A DNA stretch of 64,000 nt from Brachynemurus nebulosus (taxonomy: Eukaryota > Arthropoda > Insecta > Neuroptera > Myrmeleontidae), in the NCBI GenBank assembly GCA_035578155.1, contig JAPWDM010000005.1, positions 25,542,877 to 25,606,876 on the forward strand, given 5' to 3'. Positions within the stretch are counted from its first letter, which is position 1. Each line of letters opens with the position of its first letter. Below the pieces are notes generated by a model. That model saw only the letters and a list, made by a program, of their open reading frames with translations. It was not told the origin of the DNA and ran no database searches. Position numbers and translations under genes: made by a program. This document shows, piece after piece, positions 23,263-36,048 of this stretch.

Positions 23263-24822
23263 TATACATAACACAGGTGTCCTTGATCATCATGTACAGA
23301 TAAATGTATAATAATAAATTTAATTGTTGTCCATTAATTATTATTCATTAACTTTAAATTAAAAATAATTTTTCAGTAGTGATAAAAAAAAACTATTTTT
23401 GGATAATTTTAAATACATTATTTAGGAAAATACACTAACGTAAAAGCCCCCATTATGGAACAGTATCTAATACTGGAACAGTTTATTATTATTATTTTAT
23501 TAAATATTATGTATAACGTTAAAATACATAATATTTAATAAAATAAAGAAACTTGAAGAATATTGTGTTTATGATGATTTCATCATAACAAATGTATTAT
23601 TTTTGATGGCACATTGCACATTACAAAATGAGTCACTCTTAAAGAAAATTCACATTTTTATCAATGCCATGTAAATTACTGTTAAAAATTTTATCATTGA
23701 GGTTTCTTCTTTTTACGTAATTAAATTATTTTTAAACTTTGACTTATAATTAAATACCTTTTAATACCACAAATTACTTTTACGTATTGTGGTACCCGGT
23801 GATCCAACATATATTTTAATTATTGTCTGCTTAATGGAATTTGTAATGTCGAAATGTAAAACGAGTTTTAAAAAAAAATAATAATTTTACTTAACAACGG
23901 ATGTGCAATTTTTTTTTTTATATTGCCGTTAAAAATATGCGGGCATAGAAAGAATTATGAATAATTTAAAGAGAAGAAAAGATACAAATCTAACAATTTC
24001 AAAATTGAGCGGGTATTCGTAAGCGGTTTAAATAAAATTATTTATTTTTCATAGATAATATTTTTTGTTGAAAATTTTGAAGTGTTCGTTCAATACGGCC
24101 CATTTAGATAAAAGTATGTATTCACTTAATTTTATTGCAGAAATTTAAATGTCAACACTAAGGCAATTAAAAATTTATAGTAGATATTACTTACTTGATG
24201 ACGCCATTTTAGAAAAATTCAACAAGTGCGTGCTGAACACGCATTGTCAGGGTTCCTCAGTAGCTAGTTTTTCACAGCTACTAGGAAAGTCTATTGCGTA
24301 GACGCGTGGACTCCATAGTGTTAATATATAAAAACAAATAAATATATTCAACGTTGCTGCTTAGCCATGTGTTAGTATTGTTACTATAAGGGTCAGTTAC
24401 GTGATAACATAGTTCCCTATATCTCAGGTACATAGATCCACAATATCAGTAGCTATTCTTCAAATGGAGCTTAAATGTGAAAAATAGTAAAATGAACCTT
24501 AGCTTCATTTTATACGAGCCCTTTGTAACGATGTCTCATACGATATACTGTAAGAAAGTTAGAAAATTTTTTTGCCGTATATTAAGTGAGATCTACATCG
24601 TAACATGTATATGCAAAATTTCATGTTCGTAAGCTGAAAGATGCAGAAATTAAGAAGGTACGACAAACAGACAGATATAATGAAACTATACTAATTCCGA
24701 GATCTTTTCTTTGGGACCCTAATAAAAATTCAGTCTGAACAAAAAATTTAATGTGCGTGTACTTTAATTAGGCGCCGTACAAATACAGACTACATTAACT
24801 CATATTTAATATTTAATTCGAA

Positions 24823-25287
24823 TTTTTTGTTTGATTTTCTTTAACAATTAATTACAGAATGATTCAAGACAAATCATCCACTTAACATAAATGTTCATTT
24901 AATACTGTAAAAAAATATCAAAACTCCTACTGATAATTTCCCGAAAAAAGTTTTCTTTTAATACCCACTTTCATTGCCTACGCCTATGTTGAACGTCATG
25001 AATTTTCATTTTTTGCATATTACATTGTGTTCTTTATTTTTGTATTCAAATTTTTTGTTTTATTTTCTCTAATAAGTAATTACAGAATGATTCAGAACAA
25101 ATTACTCACTGAATATCTATTAAGAGAAGGCACCAATAATATTCTGTGTTTATTTAATACTGTGATAAAATATCAAAACTCCTACTGATAATTTCTCGAA
25201 AACAATTTTCTGTTAATACCCACTTTTATCGCCTACGTTGAACGTTGTGAATTTTCATTTTTCCATATTACATTATGTTCCTTAATT
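24823..25287 (+). repeat. Tandem duplication of an AT-rich unit of about 230 bp
   Basis: Two adjacent copies (about 24,823-25,043 and 25,046-25,287) share ATTACAGAATGATTCA, TATCAAAACTCCTACTGATAATTT, AATACCCACTTT and GAATTTTCATTTTT in the same order. The second copy has an insertion of about 20 nt. No coding potential is seen. Confidence 0.7.
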
Positions 25288-26124
25288 CTCATTACATATT
25301 CATTACCTAACCTTTTCAATTATTTATGTAGGATTAATAATAAATACTCCGTCAATACCTTTAACATTTTCCCATATATTATCCCATCAGTATACTTGGT
25401 TTCATGAAAATAAAATCTATGGTTTTTGAAGTAGGATAACAAGTTTCATAAAAAATGAGTCGATCGAATAATTAAAATATAATATGTATAAATATATTTT
25501 ACCCCATGTTTAAATTGTTTTGAAACCGGATATACAGTGAAATGATCTGTATTCATAAAATATATTTCCAAAAAAGACTTGGTGTCTATCACCAAAACAT
25601 AAATAAGCATAATTCAATCCGATCAATAAATTTGATCAGTCGTCTCTTCTGATTTACATATTCTGACTCTCGATCAGTTATGCAAACGATTATCGTGTCA
25701 TTGTATTGTATTTTATACATAAATCATCGATCCATGTGGTGATCAGTGATCGATATTGTTGAATACAAATGGTAAAATTAGTATGTTCGATGCGTTTAAA
25801 TTCAAGGACGGACATTTAATAATATTATACTACGGCAACACGTATAGTTTTATTTTTTGAAAAAATCCCAAAACATTTTTCTAATTTTTTTTTCAGATGA
25901 AAAAATTTTAATGCATTTAAATATGCCCCTAGGCTTTAGACTTTCACTAGTAAACATATAATTCTGATGTAAAATTAATCAAAATAACAAATTTTTAATG
26001 GATTCCGTGGAAAAAATACCAGAATGACAAATTATTATTACAAAGGTGACAAAAAAGTCAAGTCTTTAATGTCGTTAAAATATTCGTAGAATTTTTATGA
26101 AACCGCAAAATTGCTGTTGCACAG

Positions 26125-26331
26125 GTAATTAATCAAATCAATAATAATTTGGCGGCCCACGCCAAAAGACTTAAAGAGTCAGTTTGCATTGTTGAATCAA
26201 AAAAGTATCAACTCCATGAACCGCACGCCACTGTTTATTACATGTGCATTTCTTGTTTAGTAATAATATTCATAAGAGATTGTGCACCAATAAAAAGCTG
26301 CAATATTCAAATAATTAATTTACAACAAAAG
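26125..26331 (+). other. Coding-like pocket, possible exon (unrecognised)
   Basis: After a plausible acceptor (TTGCTGTTGCACAG at 26,111-26,124) an open frame reads VINQINNNLAAHAKRLKESV and continues to KKYQLHEPHATVYY. It is richer in G/C and in charged helix-like composition than the surroundings. A possible donor (AAAG|GTAAAC) follows at 26,331. An in-frame stop lies upstream of the acceptor. I do not recognise the protein. It could be an exon of a long-intron gene, possibly linked to the putative first exon at 17.4 kb, or a pseudogene scrap. Confidence 0.25.
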
Positions 26332-26346
26332 GTAAACTCTGATATA

Positions 26347-26875
26347 CAGTTAATCCTTTTTTTGTGCGGTGGAGAGGACCGCATAAAAAAAATGGCACAA
26401 AAAAATATATTCAAAAATATCATAAATAGCTATAAAAAGTATAGTTCGATCCAAATTGTATAAAAAACTTTTTTATGCGATCGGTCGGGACCGAAAAAGT
26501 TTCATCGAAAAAGCATCATTCAAAACGCTCAAAACTTAGAAATTTCCTTAGAAATTGCTTCTATAAACAAGATGAAGCCTTAATTTACACGTACGAACAT
26601 TTTATTTCCTTTTTATAATATTATGAAAATTTTGAAAAATACATATGTAAAAAAAAATTAAATGATGCAATAATTTAAGTTTTTATGCAATGTATTGATT
26701 AAATGCTTGAAAGTTGTTAAAAAGTATTTTTATCAAAGAAAGTTATTATAGTAATTGTTAAAGTTTCTTACTGTCTCGTGATTTTGATTCACATTATGCA
26801 TTTTAATGGCCATTTTTTACAAATCGCATTAGAAAAACCGCACAAAAAAAGACCGTATAAAAAAGAGTTCAGCTG
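26347..26875. mobile_element. TA-flanked TIR element (529 bp), CAGTTAATCC ends
   Basis: The left end CAGTTAATCCTTTTTTTGTGCGG and the inverted right end CAGCTGAACTCTTTTTTATACGG are flanked by TA (26,345-46 and 26,876-77). Both ends carry GCGGT/CGCACAAAAAAA motifs in poly-A/T context. A second copy of the right two thirds lies at 22,911-23,262. The TA duplications indicate Tc1/mariner/pogo; no transposase is present. Confidence 0.75.
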
Positions 26876-27589
26876 TAACCGAATTTTTTAAATTGGTTTT
26901 TTTAAATTTTTGTAGTTTGTTACACTCTCGAAGTTACCCTCGTTATAGAAGTTTTCATTTCAAAAATCTTGAATAATTCGTTTTTTTCTAACAGAAACCA
27001 GTTTCAATTAAAATATTTTTGAAATTAAAAAAAAAGCACCGTTTGACTCTCTTCCTGTATCCGGTTCAATACATATCAAAATGTAAATCATTAAAACATA
27101 ACTATCTACAGCTTAATAGTTGATCAATGTCTAGCTAATAAATAATATTTGACAAATCAACACGCTAAAGATTGTTGTGGTGTTTTAAAAGACAAATTTT
27201 AATTGTTTCGATCGTTTCAGTATTATAAAATTTATTATAATGAGTATGCTTTTTGTAAACCTATCACAACGAATTGTTAAAAACGTGTTGATGACATCGC
27301 CTATCCCCCCGTTGCCGCCCGGACAGGTACACCGACGTTCGCACAACGCAATGATGTATGAATAGAGATTTTTTAAACGAATCATTTCTTCATCTCTTTA
27401 AATCCACGTTAAAAAGTAAAGATACATTCACACTTTTACTTTTCACAATTATAAGAGAATATCGGTAAATTGAAATTCAAAAAGTAGCGAATCTGCAACG
27501 CTCATTATGATCGATAACCATATTATTATATTTCAAGGCTTCTGAAATATTTTTTAAATTTTCTTCTATACGCTTTCGAGTTACATATA

Positions 27590-27966
27590 CAGTAGACTCT
27601 CGTTAATTCAAACCTGCGATAATTCGAAACTCTATAATTCAAAAATATCACGAGTTTCCTACAAAATCTCTTTATATTTCGAACTAAAACAATACATTTT
27701 TATACACTTGGTAATTCGAATGAAAAAACCATTGCTACGTAACAAAACGACGCGTTAATTCGAACTCATCGGCGTCAAACACTTGACAATTCAAAGTTGC
27801 AGAGAGAAAGAGACAGAAATATTGTAAGTACATTTTGAGACAAGTTCAAGTTCATTCATCGCAAATGCTTAAAAAATTAAAATTGTTACCTGCGATAATT
27901 CGAACCTCTCTATAATTCGTAATATTTTAAGAATCCCTCGAGTTTCGAATTAACGAGAGTCGACTG
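27590..27966. mobile_element. Pogo/Tigger-like MITE (377 bp)
   Basis: The termini are CAGTAGACTCTCGTTAATTC and, inverted, CAGTCGACTCTCGTTAATTC, with TA on both sides (27,588-89 and 27,967-68). The motif CCTGCGATAATTCGAA occurs near the left end and again, in direct orientation, near the right end. No transposase is visible. Confidence 0.85.
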
Positions 27967-29276
27967 TAGCACTTTCATTGAAAATAATTTCTGCCTTCCA
28001 GCGCAGCGGCTTTATGGTGTGACTTAGAGGAATGTCGACTTCTGATTTATGATTAGCGTCGAAAAATACACAAAAGGTACATATAAAATATTTCGAAATT
28101 TCGACGGATATGATGTTTTCCCCAGCATGCAGGGTCCAGTAAAAATGTGTTTGATGTTCCGAAAATCAAATTTAAATAATTCCTACGCAAAAATTAAAGA
28201 AACACCATTGAAAACCTATATGATTAGTGTTTTATTTCAAGTTTCTATGATTAAAATTTAATTGTACTTGATGACGTCATATGATAATAATTTCAATTTT
28301 TTGAAAACTGAATCTAATTAATGAAACTTAGATAATTTGGGGATGAATATTTTATTTCTTTATCAGAATTACTAGATTCATATCAGAAATAAAACTTATA
28401 TTTCAAAAATTGATTTTCATTCAGACTTACCAGTTTAATTTGATCAAAACTGAAAGGAACATTACAAAAAATCTTCAGTTAGTTACAAACGTAAATTGAA
28501 AACTATAATTTTATAAATTAGCATGTGTAAACATGGCTTTAGTCAGTAATAAAAAAGATGGACGATACGATGGCCGAACGGTTGGTATGCGACCCGGTGT
28601 AATGCCTTGCCGTCAGCAAAGGAAATCATCACTACTGATTGAGTCAATACAGAATTGTTATATAAAAAAAATTATTTAAAACAAACACGATATTCCAACG
28701 TCAGAATAATTTAACGTCCATTGATAAACCAAAGAAAAGAAAAAAGAAAATATTGAACAATTTGTAAAAACGGTACATTTTTTTTTTTTTTTTTGAAAAC
28801 CAAAAAGATGTAATTATTTTTTTTTTCTTTGGTAAATTACTCATTTTATGGAACTGCATATGTTGCAAATGCATGCAACTGAAATTTTGTTTCTTAGTTA
28901 CATCATCAATTCACAATCATCACCTGATCATCTTCCATATTGGAAAAAAACATCAGCTAAAAATTCCGCGAATTATGAATATTGAATTTATTCCTTTCAC
29001 GAATAAACCATTTATTTATTATTTACGTTTGCAAAAATTTATATTTTGCAAATATAAAAATTTCAAAATTTTCATACTCGGCAAAAATTATGTATAAATT
29101 TTTTTACCTATACACACGTCGAATTGAAATATAATACAAACAAAATTGCTTACTTTATGTATTAAAAAAATAAATTGTATACCTAGTATCTTTAATTTAA
29201 TTATGGAATTATAAAAAAATTCATATTAAATTTATTAAATCTTGTTTCCAGTTAAAAATAAAATTATATTTAAGTA
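27967..29276. other. Gene-less stretch
   Basis: Only short unrecognised open frames are present. One small frame from an ATG at 28,533 (MALVSNKKDGRYDGRTVGM...) has a good Kozak-like context but ends after about 48 codons and matches nothing I know. The rest is AT-rich with T-tracts near 28,780. Confidence 0.35.
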
Positions 29277-30411
29277 GGGTAAAAGCCCCGATTGTGGAAC
29301 ACTATTTTTAGGTATTTCATCAAACTTGCTTACAAAAATTAATAAATGAATTAAACACCCATTTTTTTTCTTAATAAGCATGAAACCAAGTTTTTTTAAT
29401 CCAATGAATATGTTTTTAAGAAAATATAACCCAAAAATTTTGATTTATTAATGTTTTGTTTTATAATTTGTTGACATCTATAAAAAAACGGACAGAATAT
29501 ATTAACACCCTTTTAAAAATCAGCACATTGACACCTAAAAAAGAACACGTATGTACGAACATGAGATACATCAAATACATCTTTTGCCATCTTTTCACTC
29601 TATGACATAGCGTGACATCTAGTAGTAAATAGAATGTCAAATTAAAAAATATAGAATGGTTTAAATATTCGATAAAATAAACGACCAAAATCACAGAATA
29701 TATCAAAATACTATATTTTGTTTCGCCATCTATGTATTTTGGTAAAGTTCTAATCAATTCTAAACTGACTTATCAAAATGGCGACAATTTTTCATTATTA
29801 AGAAAATTTTGCAACTTTAAATCAATATTTTTTTATTTATCAATTGACGATACGCTCCGAAATAAAAAAAATATTAAAAATTTTACGATTTTAAAGCAGT
29901 AAGTAAATATTTTAGACTCAAAAAGAAATTAAAACTATTTATAATATAAATTTTTAGTTATTTTACGTACATGATTTTAGTTAAATACAAAGGTTATATG
30001 TGTACTGAAAGAAATACACACATATATAAATTACATTTAAACCGAATAAAAAGATGATTTAGCTCTTATAATCACTTAACTGGACTAATAAAAATTATTT
30101 GTATAGTTTTATTGCGCTAACTTCGAAAATTAACTGGAAAATGTTGAAATTTATAAGGCATGTGTTTCTATAAATAAGCATTGATCAAACGCAAAAGAGA
30201 CACATTCAGCAAAAACTGTTTAATATATATATGTATTTCTTTAATTAAGTAAAGAAACATTAAATGTGAGATGAATTTAAATTGAAAAACAATCATTCTA
30301 TTAATAATAATTTTTGTTATCAGACGTTTCTTTCAGAAATAACTTCATTAAGATATAAATGTCAAAACTGTTTTTCTATTGGATCGCGTTCCACAAACGG
30401 GGCTTTTACCC
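29277..30411. mobile_element. TIR element with GGGTAAAAGCCCCG ends (1,135 bp)
   Basis: The left end GGGTAAAAGCCCCGATTGTGGAAC is matched by the inverted right end GGGTAAAAGCCCCGTTTGTGGAAC (one difference in 24). TA flanks both ends (29,275-76 and 30,412-13). A solitary related end occurs at about 23,436 (TAAAAGCCCCCATTATGGAAC). The only open frame (29,461-29,757, minus) is not recognisable as a transposase. The TA duplications suggest Tc1/mariner or a related TA-targeting superfamily. Confidence 0.8.
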
Positions 30412-30413
30412 TA

Positions 30414-33400
30414 GAGTAAATTTATTTTAAGAAAAGGTAAATTTAATTAAAGATAAAAATTCTATACCTATTTAAATTATCAAAAACATTTGTAAAAATA
30501 ACATATTTTCCAAGTACGTATTTGGTTTTACCATTCGAAAATTTTTTCTAGTCCACTGAATACATATTAAGTGAACAAAGAATACATATTATAAATAATT
30601 TTTATTTATTACTTTGAAAAATAATATCATAATATGTATCAGAAAATATTGATTTAAAATCTTTTTTTTTGATCGAAAGATAAGACTCGATAAAATTGCC
30701 CGACGACCTAAAAGCCGGTTACATGAGATATTAAACAACAGAAATATGCATGCAGTAACAATAATTAGAATAGGTAAGTGATAAAAATAATTTAAATTGT
30801 AAAATAACTATTATATAATTACTAATCCGTGGTTGTGAGAAATCTATGAAATTCATCTCGTGAAAGTCAAGAAAATAAAGTATTTGACTAGCTAGTAGTC
30901 GAAAAATATTGACACTGATTGAAATTTTCGAAAAAGTCAAAAAGTAGTTTAAACTGTCATCTTTGAAAATGAAATCGAGATCGTTTTAGCTACTTATCAT
31001 TTTTAAGTCTCGTTTACGGGTTTACTAAATACTGAACTTCAGAATTAAGTCGGTGTTTAATTCATATGGAAGTAATGTTGTTGTATATATTTACTTATTT
31101 TTATAATAAACCGTAAAAATGCCCTATATATTTCACCCCGAAAGCTGTGGAAAACTCTAACCATTAAAGTCATAAGAACACATTCTTGAAGAGATTGAAT
31201 ACCTACGTCACTGTAGTTTCATTATACGTTAAGGAGTCTCCACATTCTCGTCGAGGTTGGACGAAACTAGAATGTAGAGGGTCATTTCGTTGTGTCTCGC
31301 GGTTGGTGTTTTAATGCTATTCATATGGCTGAGCCAACCTCGGCCAGGAACTCGACGAGGATCCTCGTTCAATTTCGGCGAGAATGTGGAGACTCTTTTA
31401 TACTACTATATTTTGGCAATACTGAGTCGTGACGTTTGCCATATTTTGGCGGGAAATTTAAAAATAATACAAAAAGATATTTTTTTCTAATGTATTATCG
31501 AATTTTATTAAAATATAATTAGTACTATGTATGTATATTGTATAGTCATGGAATTACTACCCAAAAAATGTATTCAATCGTAATCAGTTCTTAGAAATAA
31601 AAAAAAAAAAAACAAAATTAATTTTATCACATTATAGACAAAGACCAGTTTTAACATTTCCGGTCTTCACTGATACACACCGGTTAAAAAATTTAGTGAT
31701 GATAACTAACATTTATGGCAACACATTATATCGTGATTGAAAACAAAATTAAATGAATTATCTGAAAAAAATCAACCTGTTCGGATTTTCCCTGACAGTT
31801 TTGAAATGTGGGTAAAGGTTGCAAAATTACAAAAATCATTGACCAATTATGGAAAATCCAATCTGATGAAAATTTTTATCTGAATTGATTGAATGTTTTG
31901 GAATAATAATTTTGTAATTTTTAAATTTTTTGCATAATTTAAAATTTTAATTTACTATACAAAAATTGTACACACATCTGAGCCGCGTATGCACATTAAA
32001 ATCATTTAAAAGTCAACCTTGTTTAACTCTAACGGTGTTTAAATGAATTTTTATAATTTTTTTCTTGAGTACATTCAATTTTCAAGGAAGTATATCGATA
32101 GAGCAGTTTTGTATAAAGATTTTTTTTTTTTATTGATTTGAAATTTGGAATTTTGATATAAGTAGGTATGTTTCGAGAAAATTTAAAAAAAAAACTATCC
32201 TTTCAGTTCGTAAGAAAAATTTTGTTTGTAGCAAAATAAATTCATGGAAAAACGTCTGTCTCCACTCGACAATTAGCTACTTCAAATTTTCCCAGTACAA
32301 AAATTTATTAACTCACTGTAAGCTTATTTTTCATCGTACTTAAATATCTTCGATGTCATTAGTGACTCAAGTTATATTTATTAAGGATTAGGCCAGTGTA
32401 CCATTAAATATGCATATGTTCAATTGTGCGCTGGATCCAGAGCGTACCACTAGCTTTGGAGGTTTGGACTAACACAAACATTCTTCCCACTTTTTAATGA
32501 GAATAATCATAACCAATAAATATTAAAGATTTTTTAGGATTTCAAAGAAAAAATCTTGAAAACCTTATAGTTAACTTCTGTCTTTTCAACTGTGGATCTA
32601 AAAAAAAGGAAAAATTGAACTTGCTTAGAACTTTTAACTAAAATTATTCGGGTATAACATGCGTAGGTAACATTGCCGAATATTATATTTATCTATTTTT
32701 ATGGTAAACCGTAAAAAATGTACTTAAATGTGTTATAATTTACCATGAAAGCTATGAAAAACTTTCTAGCTACTGATCGAGCTTCATAAAACCCATGCGT
32801 TAATTCGCCCTTGACCAGAACATAATAGGTTAAGACACAAGGTAGATAAACTCCACTGAATCTTCTTTATACTTTCGATGACACGCGAAAGTATTTTTTG
32901 CATCTGCAATAAAGATACTTACATTATAATTATCTAAATCTTTTGCCTAAGTTAGCATCACCTGTATATATCTATATACTACTAACATGTGTCACAGTAG
33001 CAATCGCAATTTTTTTGATGTCAGTAATTATCCACTAATTATAACCAATAAAAATAGTAATTTTTTAAAATAATAACAAGTTTGAATCACGATATGATTG
33101 TAAGTATATTCATAAAATTATACAAATTATTATTAATCTACCACATATTTTCAAAGATGTCACTTTTCTTTGCTCATAAAAACAAGTTTCTAAATGTTTT
33201 TTCAATTTCTTGAATTGATAATTAGCAATAATTATGCAATAATATTGTGCAATTAATTGCCCTACAAGCAATCATAGTGATTAAATTTTTAATTAACAAA
33301 CAGTGGGAATACATAAATTTTTTTTTTAGGTCTGAACATAAAATTGATCTTAAAGTATAGTATTATTCTTACAAAATTTTTAACCACAAACCCATATCAG

Positions 33401-33586
33401 TTTTAACCGTCAACAAATCAAATTTTGGTTTTTAGTTTCGTCGGTTAGTTACACGGTTTCATTTTTAATGGTGAGATTCTAATAAAAAAGAATTATATAA
33501 AAATATTCACGATTTCATAATAATTTTTTTTTTAATTCAACAACCTTGAAAGATATTTCTTCAAAAATGTAAAAAATTTGAAATAT
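30414..33586. other. Gene-less AT-rich stretch
   Basis: Apart from the small inverted-repeat element at 31,234-31,395 I see no gene or delimited element here. Sequence is AT-rich with short homopolymer tracts. Confidence 0.4.
31234..31395. mobile_element. Small TIR element (162 bp) with GAGTCTCCACATTCTCG ends
   Basis: A 17-bp terminal sequence GAGTCTCCACATTCTCG at 31,234 is exactly inverted at 31,379-31,395. A second inverted pair lies inside (CGAGGTTGG near 31,251 and CCAACCTCG near 31,338). The interior is more GC-rich than the flanks. The 66-codon open frame across it is fortuitous. The target duplication is unclear. Confidence 0.55.
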
Positions 33587-33983
33587 TGTTACGTAGTTAA
33601 ATTATTTTGTTGAGGTTCAACAAAAAGTGAATCTAATTTGTTTAACTGTATTTCCGATCAATCAAAACCAACACGCAATCATCTTTTTTTTAAGGAATTC
33701 AAGTGGTTAATCTTTAGACAGATACTAATGACAATTTTTATATATTCAGAAAATAATATTTTATTTTTAAGTAATAAGGCAGCGACATTGAATTCAGTCA
33801 AAACAGTAGAACTATTTTTCTACCATGTTGTCGACAAAATATTGTTTTTGTGACGATTGCAGAAAAAATATTTAATTTATCTCGTATTAAGTTTTATAGG
33901 ATTTTAAAAAGTAATAAAACAAAAATAATTCAGAAGCTTTAAAGAATCTCACGTCAAAATAAATTTGGCGCCCAACGTGGGGC
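33587..33983 (+). mobile_element. Possible LTR fragment plus tRNA-Lys-type primer binding site
   Basis: TGGCGCCCAACGTGGGGC at 33,966-33,983 has the form of a retroviral or LTR-retrotransposon primer binding site complementary to the 3' end of tRNA-Lys. The preceding segment could be an LTR starting TGTTACGT (33,587) and ending CACGTCA (33,956), about 370 bp, but the LTR limits are a guess. No gag or pol frame follows, so only a relic of the 5' end is present. Confidence 0.45.
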
Positions 33984-34954
33984 CAAGCTAATTCCAAGAC
34001 TTCTTTCATTTAGTGTCGTTATTATAATGCTATCTTGTTTTACTCAAAAATATCAACAAAGATATGTCAAACCTGGTAAAATAACTCGAAGACTGCTTGT
34101 ATTTGAATACTGTCCATGCATTAACAATTAAAAACTTTTAAAAAATTCAGTAGAATTTACAAATTTGCTTAATAATTTAGACTTCCATTGCATGTGTACA
34201 ATTGTAATTCTTTCCAATTCCTATCCTCTTGTAACCACAATATTAAATTATAGGATATATGGTATTTTAATTTGAAAATTCTGTTAGGGTCCAATTGTAC
34301 ACCCACATGGTGATTTAACGTGCGTAGAACAAAACCAGATTTTAATTTATGATCCGGAAATAACAATATGTATCTAATTCTCTTCATCACCACTATAGCA
34401 GCAGTGGTGTTTATAGAGCGTTGTACCGCCATTACCTACTCTCCTATAACGCCCTTCTATCTACATTAATTGTCAGCATTGATTCTATTCGATCGGAAGT
34501 GGGTATTTGATCTATTTGCATTTTTATTTAAAAAAACAGGAGATTCACCGTAGCAACTTCGATTTAGGGGAAGGAAAAATATGTAAAAAAAAAGGTTCGA
34601 ATTACAATAAAAAAAAATATGTGATTGAAACCAAATAGTTAAAAATTTGTATTGTTTGAAAAAATATTAACATAAAAACTTACATCAGCTGAAATTACTG
34701 TTGCATAACATGGGTTTTTTGTAAATTTTTTACGTTTAAGTTGTGCAAATCAAAGACTAATAATAGCCCTTTTTCACAAAACAACTGCTTGGTAAGTACA
34801 TAGAATATCCTACTTATATGTTCCACTTTAGGGCTTCTTAAACTATGGATCGCGACCCCAAATGGGGTCGCTTAGCGAAATCTTGGAGTCGCGAGATTAT
34901 ATAGTAATTTTTCAATCTGAAAAACCAATAATGAGTTTTGAATAATATTTCAAC

Positions 34955-35249
34955 AAAGATTTTTCAAAAAAGCCCTTAACTGAATTCTGGATAAGAACCG
35001 GAACTAAATTTCCCACAATCTCTGATATGGAATTATTTTCTTTTGCCATTCAGCATTACATATTTATATGATTCTACTTTTTTAGCTTTAACACATATCA
35101 AATTCCAATATCGTTCATCGCTAAAAGATGTTGAAGAGCTTTTATGTCCAGCAGTGTCAAACACTGAACCAAGATTTAGTTTGCTGTGCAGTAAAAAACA
35201 AGCACATCCGTCTTATTTTGCTTTAATTTTTGTATACTTAACCATCTAA
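34955..35249 (+). pseudogene. hAT transposase C-terminus, frameshifted (ZBED5/SCAND3-like)
   Basis: One frame reads KKPLTEFWIRTGTKFPTISD and, after a frameshift at about 35,043, the next reads MPFSITYLYDSTFLALTHIK and YRSSLKDVEELL...KKQAHPSY. This is the PFSTTYLCE..FS..T.IK.KYR.RL.. dimerisation region typical of ZBED5-like hAT transposases. Only about 95 residues of a protein of some 600 residues remain, so the copy is dead. Confidence 0.8.
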
Positions 35250-35434
35250 CGACTGCGCTCGAATATATTTGAATGGACTAAGACGGCCAAAATTCCAGAG
35301 CTCGAGTTATTGCAAAAGTAGTTTTGATGAAAAATATGGTATATAATTTTTTTAACTATAATAAATACAAATTTACAACTTTTTGCGCAATTTAATTTTA
35401 TATCTAATTCTAAACAAATTCGAAAACTATATTT

Positions 35435-35589
<155 letters not shown>

Positions 35590-36048
35590 CAATCAATAAA
35601 TTATCAAAAAATACTTATATATTTTTATTTTATATCAAGGGGACAAACTAGATTGGCTTTGCCTCTGTTCCACTTGTAATGAGTTTGTGACGTAGTCTGT
35701 TTGTGTACATACACACTGGTTGCAGTGTATTAGTTTGGTTTTTTGTAGTAGTATGTGTATACACGCATACAAACACAATACACGTATTACCAGAGAGAGA
35801 TGTTCAACGTGTACATGTAACAATGGGGTATATTGTTAATACAATGGTATGTTGACTCGACGACGACTACTGACGGACTAATGCCTTAAGCTGTGACTGG
35901 GTTACAAAGGACTCCAAGCGAATTTCACTTTTTTTTATGTTAGTTGGCTTCTAGTGTTCTATGTTTTATATTTTTGGGGTCGCGGAAAAAAATCACAGTC
36001 ATAAATGGGGTCGTGAATGAAAAAAGTTTAAGAAGCCCTGTTCTACTT

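Larger units (their letters stand above)
21172..26124. other. Gene-less stretch with dispersed repeats
   Basis: No confident gene is seen. Contents include an ATT microsatellite after a possible retroelement 3' tail (about 21,860-21,893, AAATAAATAAAG then ATT repeats) and a truncated TIR element at 22,911-23,262. There is also a hairpin at about 23,490-23,545 with 23-bp arms, a solitary element end at 23,440 (TAAAAGCCCCCATTATGGAAC), a tandem duplication at 24,823-25,287, and a dispersed repeat tail near 24,560-24,720. Confidence 0.45.

Noticed and set aside
31290..31490. Plus open frame of 66 codons
   Set aside because: It spans the small inverted-repeat element at 31,234-31,395 and its flank; no protein similarity.
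34169..34432. Minus open frame of 87 codons (MAVQRSINTTAAIVVMK...)
   Set aside because: It has a plausible start context but no family I recognise, no clear splice partner and it lies just beyond a retroelement relic; evidence too thin to call a gene.
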